Shown: in pieces, positions 13,787 through 22,029 of the stretch
How the letters are laid out: every line of letters starts with the position of its first letter
How positions within the stretch are numbered: the first letter of the stretch is position 1
DNA from: SIG565 sp045646145
GTDB lineage: Bacteria; Bacillota; Clostridia; Oscillospirales; Acutalibacteraceae
NCBI GenBank assembly: GCA_045646145.1
Contig: JAZRKE010000045.1
Location: 1 to 22,575 of the forward strand
DNA: 22,575 bases
Direction of reading: 5' to 3'
Program-made: the position numbers and the translations under genes
Notes under the pieces: generated by a model
Seen by the model: the letters and a program-made list of their open reading frames with translations, nothing else
What the model was told of the DNA's origin: nothing
Databases searched by the model: none

Positions 13787-14250
13787 TAATAAATAGAACT
13801 ATCCGAATAATCCTCGAGCATAGGCTCGCCTAAAAGGTCAACCGCACAGGGTACTATCATATATGTGCTGTTGGCTACCTTGCGGATACTGCCGCCGTTA
13901 GCATAGGCAACACCGCCTAAAAAGTCGATAATTCTGCGTGCAGTTTCACGGTTAGCCGCCTCTAAATTAAGTACCACACTCTTTTGCGCATTAAGATGGT
14001 CTGCAATAGCAGTAACATCATCGAAACGGTCGGGGCGAACAAGCACCACCTGCATCTGCGCATTTGTTGTAGAGCTTACATTCTTTGTTTTTCTTTCTGC
14101 CTGAAAAATTCTCGGTTGAGTTTTACGGGCAGGTTCATTATAATAATTGCTCCTCGCAGTTTCGGGTTCTGTGGCTTGCTGCTCTGCCTCTTCCTCAAAA
14201 TCATCACCCGAAAGGCTCATAATGTTTTTTACGCTGTCCCAAAGTCCCAT
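13786..14250 (-). CDS. sepF: Cell division protein SepF
   Basis: Bundles and tethers FtsZ filaments to the membrane at the septum. The 154 residues have an N-terminal amphipathic membrane-binding helix (MGLWDSVKNIMSL), an acidic/polar linker (about 15-60), and the SepF core domain (about 65-150) with MQVVLVRPDRFDDVTAIADH and ANRETARRIIDFLGGVAYANG. ATG 14250 has an AGGAG nearby upstream. Downstream coupling to ylmH is by a one-base overlap; ylmG, usually next in the cluster, is absent here. Confidence 0.95.
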   Translation of the reverse strand: MGLWDSVKNIMSLSGDDFEEEAEQQATEPETARSNYYNEPARKTQPRIFQAERKTKNVSSTTNAQMQVVLVRPDRFDDVTAIADHLNAQKSVVLNLEAANRETARRIIDFLGGVAYANGGSIRKVANSTYMIVPCAVDLLGEPMLEDYSDSSIY

Positions 14251-14279
14251 TTTCTTTTCTCCTTTACATCTTTATATCT

Positions 14280-14993
14280 TTATATGTTGTAATTCCGTCT
14301 TCCGAAAAGTGCAGTACCGAGTCGCACCATATTGGCGCCGCACTCTATCGCACTTTCATAGTCATCCGACATACCCATAGATAATATCTTGATATTATTA
14401 TCCCTGTTTTTGTCTCTAATGTCAATAAACAGTTTATACATTTTATCAAAATACTTAATGTTTTGTGTGGGAGTCTCGCTAATAGGCGGAATTGCCATAA
14501 GCCCTTTTAGTCGAATGTTCTTAAATTCTTTAAGCTGCTCGGACACCTCAAAAATCTCATCAGCCGAAAATCCCGATTTGCTTTGCTCATTACCTATATT
14601 TATTTCGGCTAAAACATCGGTAATAATGCCCATTTTTTCGCTCTGCTCATTAATTACCTTTGCGAGTTTCAGACTGTGCACCGACTGAATTAGCTCAACC
14701 CTGCCCACTATATCCTTTACCTTGTTGGACTGCAGATGACCTATAAAATGCCTGTGCACATCCCGTCTTACAAATTCTTCCTTGGATAAAAACTCCTGAA
14801 CCCTGTTTTCACCTATATGGGTAATTCCGCTGTCTATCGCGTAATTTATAACATCGTATGGCACGGTTTTTGTGGCGGCAAGTAATGTTATATTCTCGTA
14901 TTTCCTGCCACTTTTAGTGGCCGCCGACTCAATATTTTCCTGAATTATTTTATAATTTTCGCTGAATATATCAATCGATGATTTTTCCATCAT
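14280..14993 (-). CDS. YggS-family PLP homeostasis protein
   Basis: Cytosolic PLP-binding protein that buffers vitamin B6 and affects amino-acid and keto-acid balance; it is not a true racemase although it shares the alanine racemase barrel. The 237 residues show the PLP lysine in TLLAATKTV (K42), IGENRVQEF, HFIGHLQSNKVKDI, and the C-terminal SMGMSDDYESAIECGANMVRLGTALFG. Two consecutive ATG codons (14993 and 14990) are possible starts; both lie inside the end of the preceding HlyD-like gene. As in many Firmicutes it precedes sepF. Confidence 0.94.
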   Translation of the reverse strand: MMEKSSIDIFSENYKIIQENIESAATKSGRKYENITLLAATKTVPYDVINYAIDSGITHIGENRVQEFLSKEEFVRRDVHRHFIGHLQSNKVKDIVGRVELIQSVHSLKLAKVINEQSEKMGIITDVLAEINIGNEQSKSGFSADEIFEVSEQLKEFKNIRLKGLMAIPPISETPTQNIKYFDKMYKLFIDIRDKNRDNNIKILSMGMSDDYESAIECGANMVRLGTALFGRRNYNI

Positions 14994-16212
14994 AAATATT
15001 TTTACCCTTCACTATAATTTCATCATAAAGCTTGAGTTCGCCATCCTCTTTGGATAACTCACAAATAGCGTAGCCCGAATTTGAATAAATGATATTAACA
15101 GGAACGAATTTCGCCGTCATACCGTGGAGCACATACACCCCCGTTACAGGACTGCTTGAAACCGTACCGTCGGGAGTTTCACTCTGCTCATTTTTAAATC
15201 TTAATGCCTTGGTGTTCACCTTAAGACCTGAATATGTATTTTTAACAACCGTCATGGTGGCTGTACGGATGGTTGAAAGTTCACTGTTTATCTGATTACA
15301 GGAAAAGATTACTACCGCCCTGTCATCCGATACCGACATATTAACCCTATCCACCGTAACCTTGATTTCGGGACAGTTATTAATACCTGTAAGGATTTTA
15401 AGCGTTTCCCCTGCTTTAAACTGGAGCGAATCGTTTATTGATATGCTCGCCGCTATATACCATCTGTAATCCGAAACCAATTTACCGATTACCGAAGGGT
15501 CTTGGTTTTTTTCGGGTGTCAGCCCCTCGAGAAATTCGGGGGTAATACGCTCAAGCTTATCGGTGGTAAGAATTCCCTCATAGCCATCGGTTACCGACAG
15601 AAAATACCCTGATTTCTCCGCCTTTATCGAACCGAGGGGTGTTCCGAGTGTGCTTTTCAGCAGTGTCAGCCGTGATTTTAACTGCTCTAACTGGGCTGAA
15701 AAATCCACAGCTACACCCGTTGCTATCTGTTTGCGATTAATAAGTGTAAGCATAGCTTCCTTATGCTCGGTTATATCGGTGTATTTACCGGTCTGCGCCG
15801 AGCAAATTATGGCATTTAACTCACCGTACAGTTTATTGTTGATAAGCCCTAAATCAACGGCGTTTAAATCATTGTATTTCTGAATTTCCTCAATATTTGC
15901 AATTTCTTTTTCTATCTTCTCAATTTCGGTTGCCGCATAGGATTGCTCCTCGGTGCCGAAAACATTGGCTATAATACCGTTTTTAGCTACACGCTCACTA
16001 TCCTGTGTTTCAAAATGTATCGTACCCGAATGGTTGTTGTTAACTAAAATTTCCTCGCGGATAATAACACCTGAAATGTTGATACCGTCGGTAGTTTCGA
16101 ACTGATTAACAATTTCGGTGGTTATGGGATTATAGAGCGAGGCAAAAAGCTGATATACCACAAAAATTACAAGCACTACCGATAAAATACCGGTTATAAG
16201 CCTTGATTTCAT
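14971..16212 (-). CDS. HlyD-like membrane-anchored adaptor protein
   Basis: Looks like a membrane-fusion (HlyD-type) subunit. One N-terminal transmembrane helix covers about residues 5-27. A biotinyl-lipoyl-like half follows near SGTIHFETQDSERVAKNGII, then an alpha-helical/coiled-coil hairpin about 95-190, the second lipoyl-like half (about 195-215), and C-terminal beta domains (about 260-413). It is 413 residues long, with no partner ABC permease or outer component nearby. ATG 16212 overlaps the miaA stop (ATGA) and its end overlaps yggS by 23 bases, so it is firmly part of this operon. Its placement before yggS-sepF suggests a conserved envelope or division role; the true function is unknown. 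Confidence 0.75.
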   Translation of the reverse strand: MKSRLITGILSVVLVIFVVYQLFASLYNPITTEIVNQFETTDGINISGVIIREEILVNNNHSGTIHFETQDSERVAKNGIIANVFGTEEQSYAATEIEKIEKEIANIEEIQKYNDLNAVDLGLINNKLYGELNAIICSAQTGKYTDITEHKEAMLTLINRKQIATGVAVDFSAQLEQLKSRLTLLKSTLGTPLGSIKAEKSGYFLSVTDGYEGILTTDKLERITPEFLEGLTPEKNQDPSVIGKLVSDYRWYIAASISINDSLQFKAGETLKILTGINNCPEIKVTVDRVNMSVSDDRAVVIFSCNQINSELSTIRTATMTVVKNTYSGLKVNTKALRFKNEQSETPDGTVSSSPVTGVYVLHGMTAKFVPVNIIYSNSGYAICELSKEDGELKLYDEIIVKGKNIYDGKIID

Positions 16213-17147
16213 CTGTTTGCCTCCTTGTTTATAATATCCAATGCTAGTTTAAGAATGTCCTCACATTCATCCGCATATATCCAATTTATCTTTTCGTTTT
16301 TTCTAAACCAAGTAAGCTGACGCTTGGCATAACGGCGGGTTTCCCTTTTTAAATCCTCTACCGCTTCTTCTAAGGACTTTTGACCTGAAAGATACGCGTG
16401 TAGTTCCTTATGCCCTATAGCCTGTGCCGCACCCGTTCCGTTTTTTAGGTGTAGGGTGGTCTGAGCCTCGGCTAAAAGCCCGTTCTCACACATTAAGTCT
16501 ACGCGCCTGTTTATTCTGTCATAAAGTTTTTCGCGGTCGCGGCAGGTAATGCCTATAAAAACGGTATCAAAAGGACTAACACCTGACTTTGAGTTTATAT
16601 CCTGCTGAGTTTTGGTAATGCCTGTGGTTCTGAATATTTCAAACGCACGGATAATTCTGCGCCTATCGTTAGGATTTAAAACGGCGGCTGACTGCGCGTC
16701 GAACATACCTAGTCTCCTCAGCATTTCTTCCCCGCCGAATAAATCAAACTCATTTTCAAGTTCTTCTCTTAGTTTTTCATCGCATTTTTGGCTTACAAAG
16801 GCAATACCCTCGGTAAGCGAGTTTACATAAAGACCGGTACCGCCTACTAATATAGGTGTTTTCCCTCTACTGTATATATCAAAAATTATCTCTTTTGCTC
16901 GGTTTACATAATCTGCAACAGAATAGGTATCACCCAAATTAAGAAATTCGAGCATATGGTGTGGTATGCCCTGTTTTTCCTCTTGTGTCGGGGCAGCTGA
17001 GGCAATAGATATACCCTTATATATCTGCATTGAGTCTGCCGATACTATCTCCCCTGACAGCGTCCTTGCAAGTTCTATAGAGAGTGCAGTTTTGCCCGAT
17101 GCGGTAGGGCCTACCACCGCAATAAGTGGAATTTTACTTTTTTCCAT
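16209..17147 (-). CDS. miaA: tRNA dimethylallyltransferase MiaA
   Basis: Transfers a dimethylallyl group to N6 of A37 in tRNAs reading UNN codons, making i6A. MiaB, whose gene is at the other end of this cluster, then methylthiolates that base. The 312 residues have the P-loop GPTASGKT (13-20), SADSMQIYKG, PHHMLEF, the GGTGLYVNSL segment and NDRRRIIRAFEIF. The start ATG shares a base with the mutL stop (TAATG), and the end overlaps the HlyD-like gene by four bases. Placement after mutL is widespread in bacteria. Confidence 0.96.
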   Translation of the reverse strand: MEKSKIPLIAVVGPTASGKTALSIELARTLSGEIVSADSMQIYKGISIASAAPTQEEKQGIPHHMLEFLNLGDTYSVADYVNRAKEIIFDIYSRGKTPILVGGTGLYVNSLTEGIAFVSQKCDEKLREELENEFDLFGGEEMLRRLGMFDAQSAAVLNPNDRRRIIRAFEIFRTTGITKTQQDINSKSGVSPFDTVFIGITCRDREKLYDRINRRVDLMCENGLLAEAQTTLHLKNGTGAAQAIGHKELHAYLSGQKSLEEAVEDLKRETRRYAKRQLTWFRKNEKINWIYADECEDILKLALDIINKEANR

Positions 17148-18964
17148 TACTGAATTCTTCCAAACTGTTTTTCAAGTTCTTTTTTTGTTATTTTAAAGGC
17201 TACGGGTCTGCCGTGCGGACAGTACATAATATCGTTATTGCTTAATATTCTCTCGGCAAGTGCCTTTAGTTCATAATCGCTATTATATCTACCGCCCTTT
17301 ATTGCCGCCTTGCAGGAAACCCCGTGCAGAATATCGCCAATCTTTTCAAGCTTTAAATTATTTTTAACACTAAGCTCCTCGGCAATTTCCGAGACAAGCA
17401 GCGGAATATCTGAATTTTTAAGTATGGCAGGAACACTTCTTACAATTACGGTACCACCTCCGAAATCCTCAATTTCGAAGCCGTTTTTACTTATTTCCTC
17501 AGAATTTGCCGTAATAACCGAGTATTCCTCCTTAGTGAGCGTAACGCTCACAGGGGTAAGCAGTGTCTGCACCTCGATTTTCTCACTTTTGAATTTTTCA
17601 AAGAGCAGTCTTTCGTGTGCGGCGTGTTTATCAATAAAATAAATCTCCTCGCCTTTAAGCGCCACAATGTATGTATTGAAAACACAGCCGATATAGGTTA
17701 TGGGCTCGGCTTCTGCCTCTAAAACAGGCTCTGACGGAGGCATCTGCGGCTGAATCTCTATTTCGGTTTTCGATTGCGGAACTATTATCTGGGGCTGCTC
17801 TTGCGAGTTATAGAAATTAATTTTGGGGCTTTTAAGAATCAAAGGCTCTGTTTTGGGTGAGGAGAAGGTATAATCGGGCTTATTTTGAGGCTCGGTTCTT
17901 ATCGCCGTCTGAGAATACGATTTTTCTTCTACAGGTGTGTAGGGATTAAAGGTCTTTTTAATTTCGGGACGTGTATCCCCAACACTCAGCGCATTTTTAA
18001 CCGCATAATAAACTGCCGAGAAAACCTTATGTTCATCAGCAAAGCGAACCTCGGTTTTTGCGGGATGAACATTAACATCAACCATTTCATATGGCATATC
18101 TATTTTTAAAACACAGCACGGGAATTTGCCGACCATACTTGAATTTTTATATGCCTGTTCGAGTGCCGCAGCAGCGGTACGCGAAAGCACCAGTCTGCCA
18201 TTCAAAAAGAAAAACTGACCGTTGCGGTTTTGCTTACAGTAGACTGGCTTACAGGTAAAGCCGCTGACGGTTATACCGTCGCTTTCTGCGGCTACAGGCA
18301 ACAGTGAGGTGGCAAAATCACGGCCGAGCACCGAATAGATAACATTTTTTAAATTATTATCCCCCGTTGTTGTAAGCGTTACCTTACCGTCGCGTATAAA
18401 CTTAAATGCAATTTCGGGGTGGGAGAGTGCTAAACGGTCAATTACCGCCGCAACACTGTTGCCCTCGGCTACATCCTTCTTTAAAAACTTCATTCTCGCG
18501 GGGGTGTTATAGAAAAGGTCTTTAACTATAATAATCGTACCCTTTTCGCAGCCGATATCCTGAGGGATTGACTGCATACCGCCCTCAACCGAAAAGTGTG
18601 TTCCTATTTCACTATTTTCGGTTCTTGTGATAATCTCGGTTCTCGACACCGCCGAAATTGCGGCAAGTGCTTCACCTCTGAAGCCCAGAGTACCAATCTT
18701 GTCTAAATCGGCAGCCATACTTATTTTGCTTGTAGCATGGCGCAGAAAGGCTACGGGCACCTGTTCGCGCTCAATTCCGCAACCGTTATCACGCACCGAC
18801 ATATATAGAATTCCGCCACGCTTTATTTCTACCGTGATTTCGGTAGCACCTGCGTCTATTGAGTTTTCGACAAGCTCTTTAATAACTGCGCTCGGTCGCT
18901 CAACCACCTCACCTGCAGCTATGAGCTCGGATATATTTTTAGGCAGTACCTTTATATTCGGCAT
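17147..18964 (-). CDS. mutL: DNA mismatch repair protein MutL (endonuclease type)
   Basis: Couples MutS mismatch recognition to strand removal. The 605 residues start with the GHKL ATPase domain: ELVENSIDAGAT (E33, N34), RDNGCGIE (D59) and GFRGEALAAIS. A variable linker (about 330-415) follows, then the C-terminal dimerisation/endonuclease domain. The metal-binding motif, normally DQHA-x2-E-x4-E, reads DKHA-AH-E-RLLF-E (residues 445-456), so Lys replaces Gln while the acidic ligands remain. SCKAAIKGG and CPHGRP complete the nuclease set. As E. coli MutL lacks these, this is a nicking, MutH-independent MutL. ATG 18964 has AGGAAG upstream, 15 bases after mutS. Confidence 0.96.
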   Translation of the reverse strand: MPNIKVLPKNISELIAAGEVVERPSAVIKELVENSIDAGATEITVEIKRGGILYMSVRDNGCGIEREQVPVAFLRHATSKISMAADLDKIGTLGFRGEALAAISAVSRTEIITRTENSEIGTHFSVEGGMQSIPQDIGCEKGTIIIVKDLFYNTPARMKFLKKDVAEGNSVAAVIDRLALSHPEIAFKFIRDGKVTLTTTGDNNLKNVIYSVLGRDFATSLLPVAAESDGITVSGFTCKPVYCKQNRNGQFFFLNGRLVLSRTAAAALEQAYKNSSMVGKFPCCVLKIDMPYEMVDVNVHPAKTEVRFADEHKVFSAVYYAVKNALSVGDTRPEIKKTFNPYTPVEEKSYSQTAIRTEPQNKPDYTFSSPKTEPLILKSPKINFYNSQEQPQIIVPQSKTEIEIQPQMPPSEPVLEAEAEPITYIGCVFNTYIVALKGEEIYFIDKHAAHERLLFEKFKSEKIEVQTLLTPVSVTLTKEEYSVITANSEEISKNGFEIEDFGGGTVIVRSVPAILKNSDIPLLVSEIAEELSVKNNLKLEKIGDILHGVSCKAAIKGGRYNSDYELKALAERILSNNDIMYCPHGRPVAFKITKKELEKQFGRIQ

Positions 18965-18979
18965 AGCGGTCTTCCTTTC

Positions 18980-21577
18980 TTATTTTTTAGCCTTATCACT
19001 TAGTTCATAGAGTATTTTCATAGCTTCTATGGGGGTCAGGGTGTCAACATCTATACTCTTTAGTTCTTCGAAAATTTCGCCGGAGGTTATATTGTCAAGC
19101 GAAATTTGGCTGCTTTCGGCAGCTTTTTGGGGTGCATAATGAACAAGGCCGTTCTCTAGCACCTCTTTGAGTATTACCTTGGCTCTGTTTATAATGCTAT
19201 CAGGCACACCAGCGAGCTTCGCAACCTCAATTCCGTAGCTGTCATCAGCTCCGCCGCGAACAATACGGCGCAGGAAAATTATATCGTCGCCCCGCTTTTT
19301 AACGGCTACATTATAATTTTTTATTCCTTCTAGGGTGTTTTCGAGTTCGGTGAGCTCGTGATAGTGTGTTGCAAAGAGCGTTTTAGCACCAAGCAGTTTT
19401 TTATCAGCCGTATATTCAAGCACTGCTCTGGCTATAGCCATACCGTCAAAGGTGGAGGTGCCTCTGCCTATTTCATCAAGAATAATAAGACTGTTTTTGG
19501 TGGCGCTGTTAACAATGTTTGCCACCTCGTTCATCTCTATCATAAAGGTCGATTGACCCGAAGCCAAATCGTCCGACGCGCCCACACGGGTGAATACCGC
19601 ATCCACAATGCACAAATTAGCACTTTGTGCGGGAACAAAACAGCCCATCTGCGCCATAACCGAAATCACGGCTACCTGACGCATATATGTAGATTTACCC
19701 GCCATATTCGGTCCCGTTATTACAGCCAGTCGGTTCTCTTTCAAATCAAGCAGAGTATCATTGGACACAAACGGGGTCTTAATCATCTGCTCAACTACGG
19801 GGTGTCTTCCCGCCTTAATGCTTATAATGCCATCGGTATTAAGGGTTGGTCTTACATAGGAATTTTGTGCCGACACAGCCGCAAACGAGCAGAGAACATC
19901 CAATCTCGAAATAGCGGCGGCGGTTGTTTGTAAAATGAGAATTTGCTCGGCTACGGTGCTTCTAATCCGGGAGAATATCTCGTACTCAAGCGCCTCAACC
20001 CTCTCCTTAGCGCCCAAAACCCTTGACTCTATGGTTTTAAGCTCCTCGGTTATAAAGCGTTCACAGTTTGTGAGTGTCTGTTTGCGGATATAAGTATCGG
20101 GAACCTTATCAAGGAAGGAATTGGTAACCTCAATATAGTAGCCGAAAACTCGGTTGTAGCGAATTCTGAGGTTTTTAATGCCTGTACGCTCTCTTTCCTT
20201 TGCTTCAATCTCGGCAATATAGCCCGTTCCGCCTTTAATAATATTTCTCAGCTCATCAAGCTCGGCATTGTAGCCATCCTTAATAATTCCGCCCTCGCGA
20301 ACCGAAAACGGCGGCTCGTCAACTATTGCGGCATTTATAAGTGTACAAATTTCGGGAAGCGTGTTAATATCTGCATTAATGCCCACAAGCATTTTGCATT
20401 TAGCAGAGTCAAGCAGCCCCTTTAGTACAGGTAGAGCCTCAAGCGTTGTGGCAACAGCCCTTAAATCTCTGCCACCGGCACTTCCGTATACGAGCTTGGT
20501 TGTAAGGCGCTCAATATCGCGCACATTCCTTAAATTCTCCTGTATTTCGCCACACATAAATGTGTTTTCAATTAGTTCTCCTACCGCATTCTGACGCAGG
20601 GTGATTTCGGCTATACTCATAAGCGGTTTCTCGGTCCACGACCTTATAAGACGTTTACCCATAGCCGTTCTGGTTTTATCAAGCACCCATAAAAGCGAGC
20701 CACGTTTAGCCTTCTGGCGCATAGTTTCGATAAGCTCAAGATTTCTAAGCGTGTTAATATCTAACTTCATAAACTGCTCTTCGGTATAGAAATCAACCTT
20801 TTTTACCGAGGTGTTTCCCGTAACGCCTGTATTCTTAAGATATTCCACCGCGGCGCCGAGTGCGGCGGCGGCTACAGAGCCTTCCTCCACACCTAAACTG
20901 CGCACACTGATAACCGAGAAATGGTCGAGAATCAGGTTTTTAGTATATGAAGCATCAAAGCTCTGAGGGGGTCTTTCGGTAATTACGCTCGATAAGCGGT
21001 TTTTGATAAACTCGGTTATTTCCTCTTTTTTATGTATCTCGCCTGTGGCGATAATCTCACGCGGATTATATTTTCCGAGCTCGTCGATAACCCTTTTTGC
21101 AGTGTTATCTCCACTGACATCTGTAAGATGCAGCTCACCCGTTGAGGCATCAACAAAGCAAAGCCCGTAATTTTCTTTATCCATAGAAACGGCGCAAAGA
21201 TAATTGTTTTTGGTTTCATCGAGCATTGTGTCTTCCAGCACGGTGCCTGGGGTTATAATCTTCACAACCTCGCGCTTTACTATACCCTTGGCACTCGCGG
21301 GGTCCTCAACCTGCTCACAAATGGCAATTTTATATCCCCTCTCAACAAGACGGGCAATATATCCTTCACAGCTATGATACGGCACACCGCACATCGGAGC
21401 GCGTTCCTCCTGACCGCAATCGCGGCCTGTTAAAACGAGTTCCAGCTCTTCCGATGCAACCTTAGCGTCCTCAAAGAACATTTCATAAAAGTCGCCCAGG
21501 CGGAAAAAGACAATACTGTCTTCATGTTGCGCTTTTATTTCCATATACTGACGCATCATTGGGGATAATTCAGCCAT
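18980..21577 (-). CDS. mutS: DNA mismatch repair protein MutS
   Basis: Recognises mismatches and small loops and recruits MutL. The 865 residues begin with the mismatch-binding domain, with GDFYEMF (Phe30-Tyr31-Glu32, the wedge Phe-x-Glu). The connector, lever and clamp domains follow to about 560. The ABC-type ATPase has the Walker A GPNMAGKST starting at residue 622, the ASDDLASGQSTFMIEMNEVA signature, ILDEIGRGTSTFDG Walker B, and FATHYHELTELE. The C-terminal end is short, as in other clostridia. It is the MutS1 mismatch-repair type rather than MutS2 (no Smr domain). ATG 21577 is preceded by AAAAGG; it sits between ricA-like and mutL. Confidence 0.97.
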   Translation of the reverse strand: MAELSPMMRQYMEIKAQHEDSIVFFRLGDFYEMFFEDAKVASEELELVLTGRDCGQEERAPMCGVPYHSCEGYIARLVERGYKIAICEQVEDPASAKGIVKREVVKIITPGTVLEDTMLDETKNNYLCAVSMDKENYGLCFVDASTGELHLTDVSGDNTAKRVIDELGKYNPREIIATGEIHKKEEITEFIKNRLSSVITERPPQSFDASYTKNLILDHFSVISVRSLGVEEGSVAAAALGAAVEYLKNTGVTGNTSVKKVDFYTEEQFMKLDINTLRNLELIETMRQKAKRGSLLWVLDKTRTAMGKRLIRSWTEKPLMSIAEITLRQNAVGELIENTFMCGEIQENLRNVRDIERLTTKLVYGSAGGRDLRAVATTLEALPVLKGLLDSAKCKMLVGINADINTLPEICTLINAAIVDEPPFSVREGGIIKDGYNAELDELRNIIKGGTGYIAEIEAKERERTGIKNLRIRYNRVFGYYIEVTNSFLDKVPDTYIRKQTLTNCERFITEELKTIESRVLGAKERVEALEYEIFSRIRSTVAEQILILQTTAAAISRLDVLCSFAAVSAQNSYVRPTLNTDGIISIKAGRHPVVEQMIKTPFVSNDTLLDLKENRLAVITGPNMAGKSTYMRQVAVISVMAQMGCFVPAQSANLCIVDAVFTRVGASDDLASGQSTFMIEMNEVANIVNSATKNSLIILDEIGRGTSTFDGMAIARAVLEYTADKKLLGAKTLFATHYHELTELENTLEGIKNYNVAVKKRGDDIIFLRRIVRGGADDSYGIEVAKLAGVPDSIINRAKVILKEVLENGLVHYAPQKAAESSQISLDNITSGEIFEELKSIDVDTLTPIEAMKILYELSDKAKK

Positions 21578-21621
21578 TTTCTCACTACCTTTTCACTATT
21601 ACCTATTACTTCTTACTTCAA

Positions 21622-22029
21622 TTAGTGGCATCCGCCACAGGTAGAACAGCTGCCTGTACAGGCAGAAATTTCACAGGTTTCGGGGTCGGCGCCCTGTGCG
21701 CACATCATAATAATAGAGTTAATATCCTGTAAAAGCTTGTCCATACCCGCCTTTGCCTCGTTGAATTCTATCATAGCGGGATTTGCCATTATATCATCGT
21801 AAATCGCACGGAGCTCGGTGTTGAGTGCAGTGATTTTCTCACTGTCCTTTTCGTTTTCGTCCTTGCTTATTTCATTATCGAGGTTCATTCTCTTTAGGTT
21901 GAACTCGCTTATTTTAATTTGCAATTCCTCGTTGTTATCGTTTTTCTTAACGGCATCTGTATATCTTACATATGCTTCGTCCGCCTGCATAGCGGCTCCT
22001 AATTTTCTTGCGGCTTCGATAGTTGTCAT
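21622..22029 (-). CDS. ricA: YlbF/YmcA-family protein (RicA-like) with Cys-rich tail
   Basis: The 135-residue protein is mainly helical and fits the YlbF/YmcA family. In B. subtilis RicA (YmcA), with RicF and RicT, forms a Fe-S complex that influences mRNA processing and tRNA methylthiolation; there ymcA lies between miaB (ymcB) and mutS, the same position as here. The start, MTTIEAARKLGAAMQADEAY, is family-like. The C-terminus carries six cysteines (110, 119, 124, 128, 131, 134), ending CSTCGGCH, a probable metal or Fe-S ligand set. ATG overlaps the miaB stop (ATGA) and has AAGGAG about 10 bases upstream. RicF-type paralogy cannot be excluded; synteny favours RicA. Confidence 0.85.
   Translation of the reverse strand: MTTIEAARKLGAAMQADEAYVRYTDAVKKNDNNEELQIKISEFNLKRMNLDNEISKDENEKDSEKITALNTELRAIYDDIMANPAMIEFNEAKAGMDKLLQDINSIIMMCAQGADPETCEISACTGSCSTCGGCH

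Noticed and set aside
19358..19933. 191-codon plus-strand open frame inside mutS
   Set aside because: Antisense to the conserved MutS ATPase domain; no start signals or domain features.
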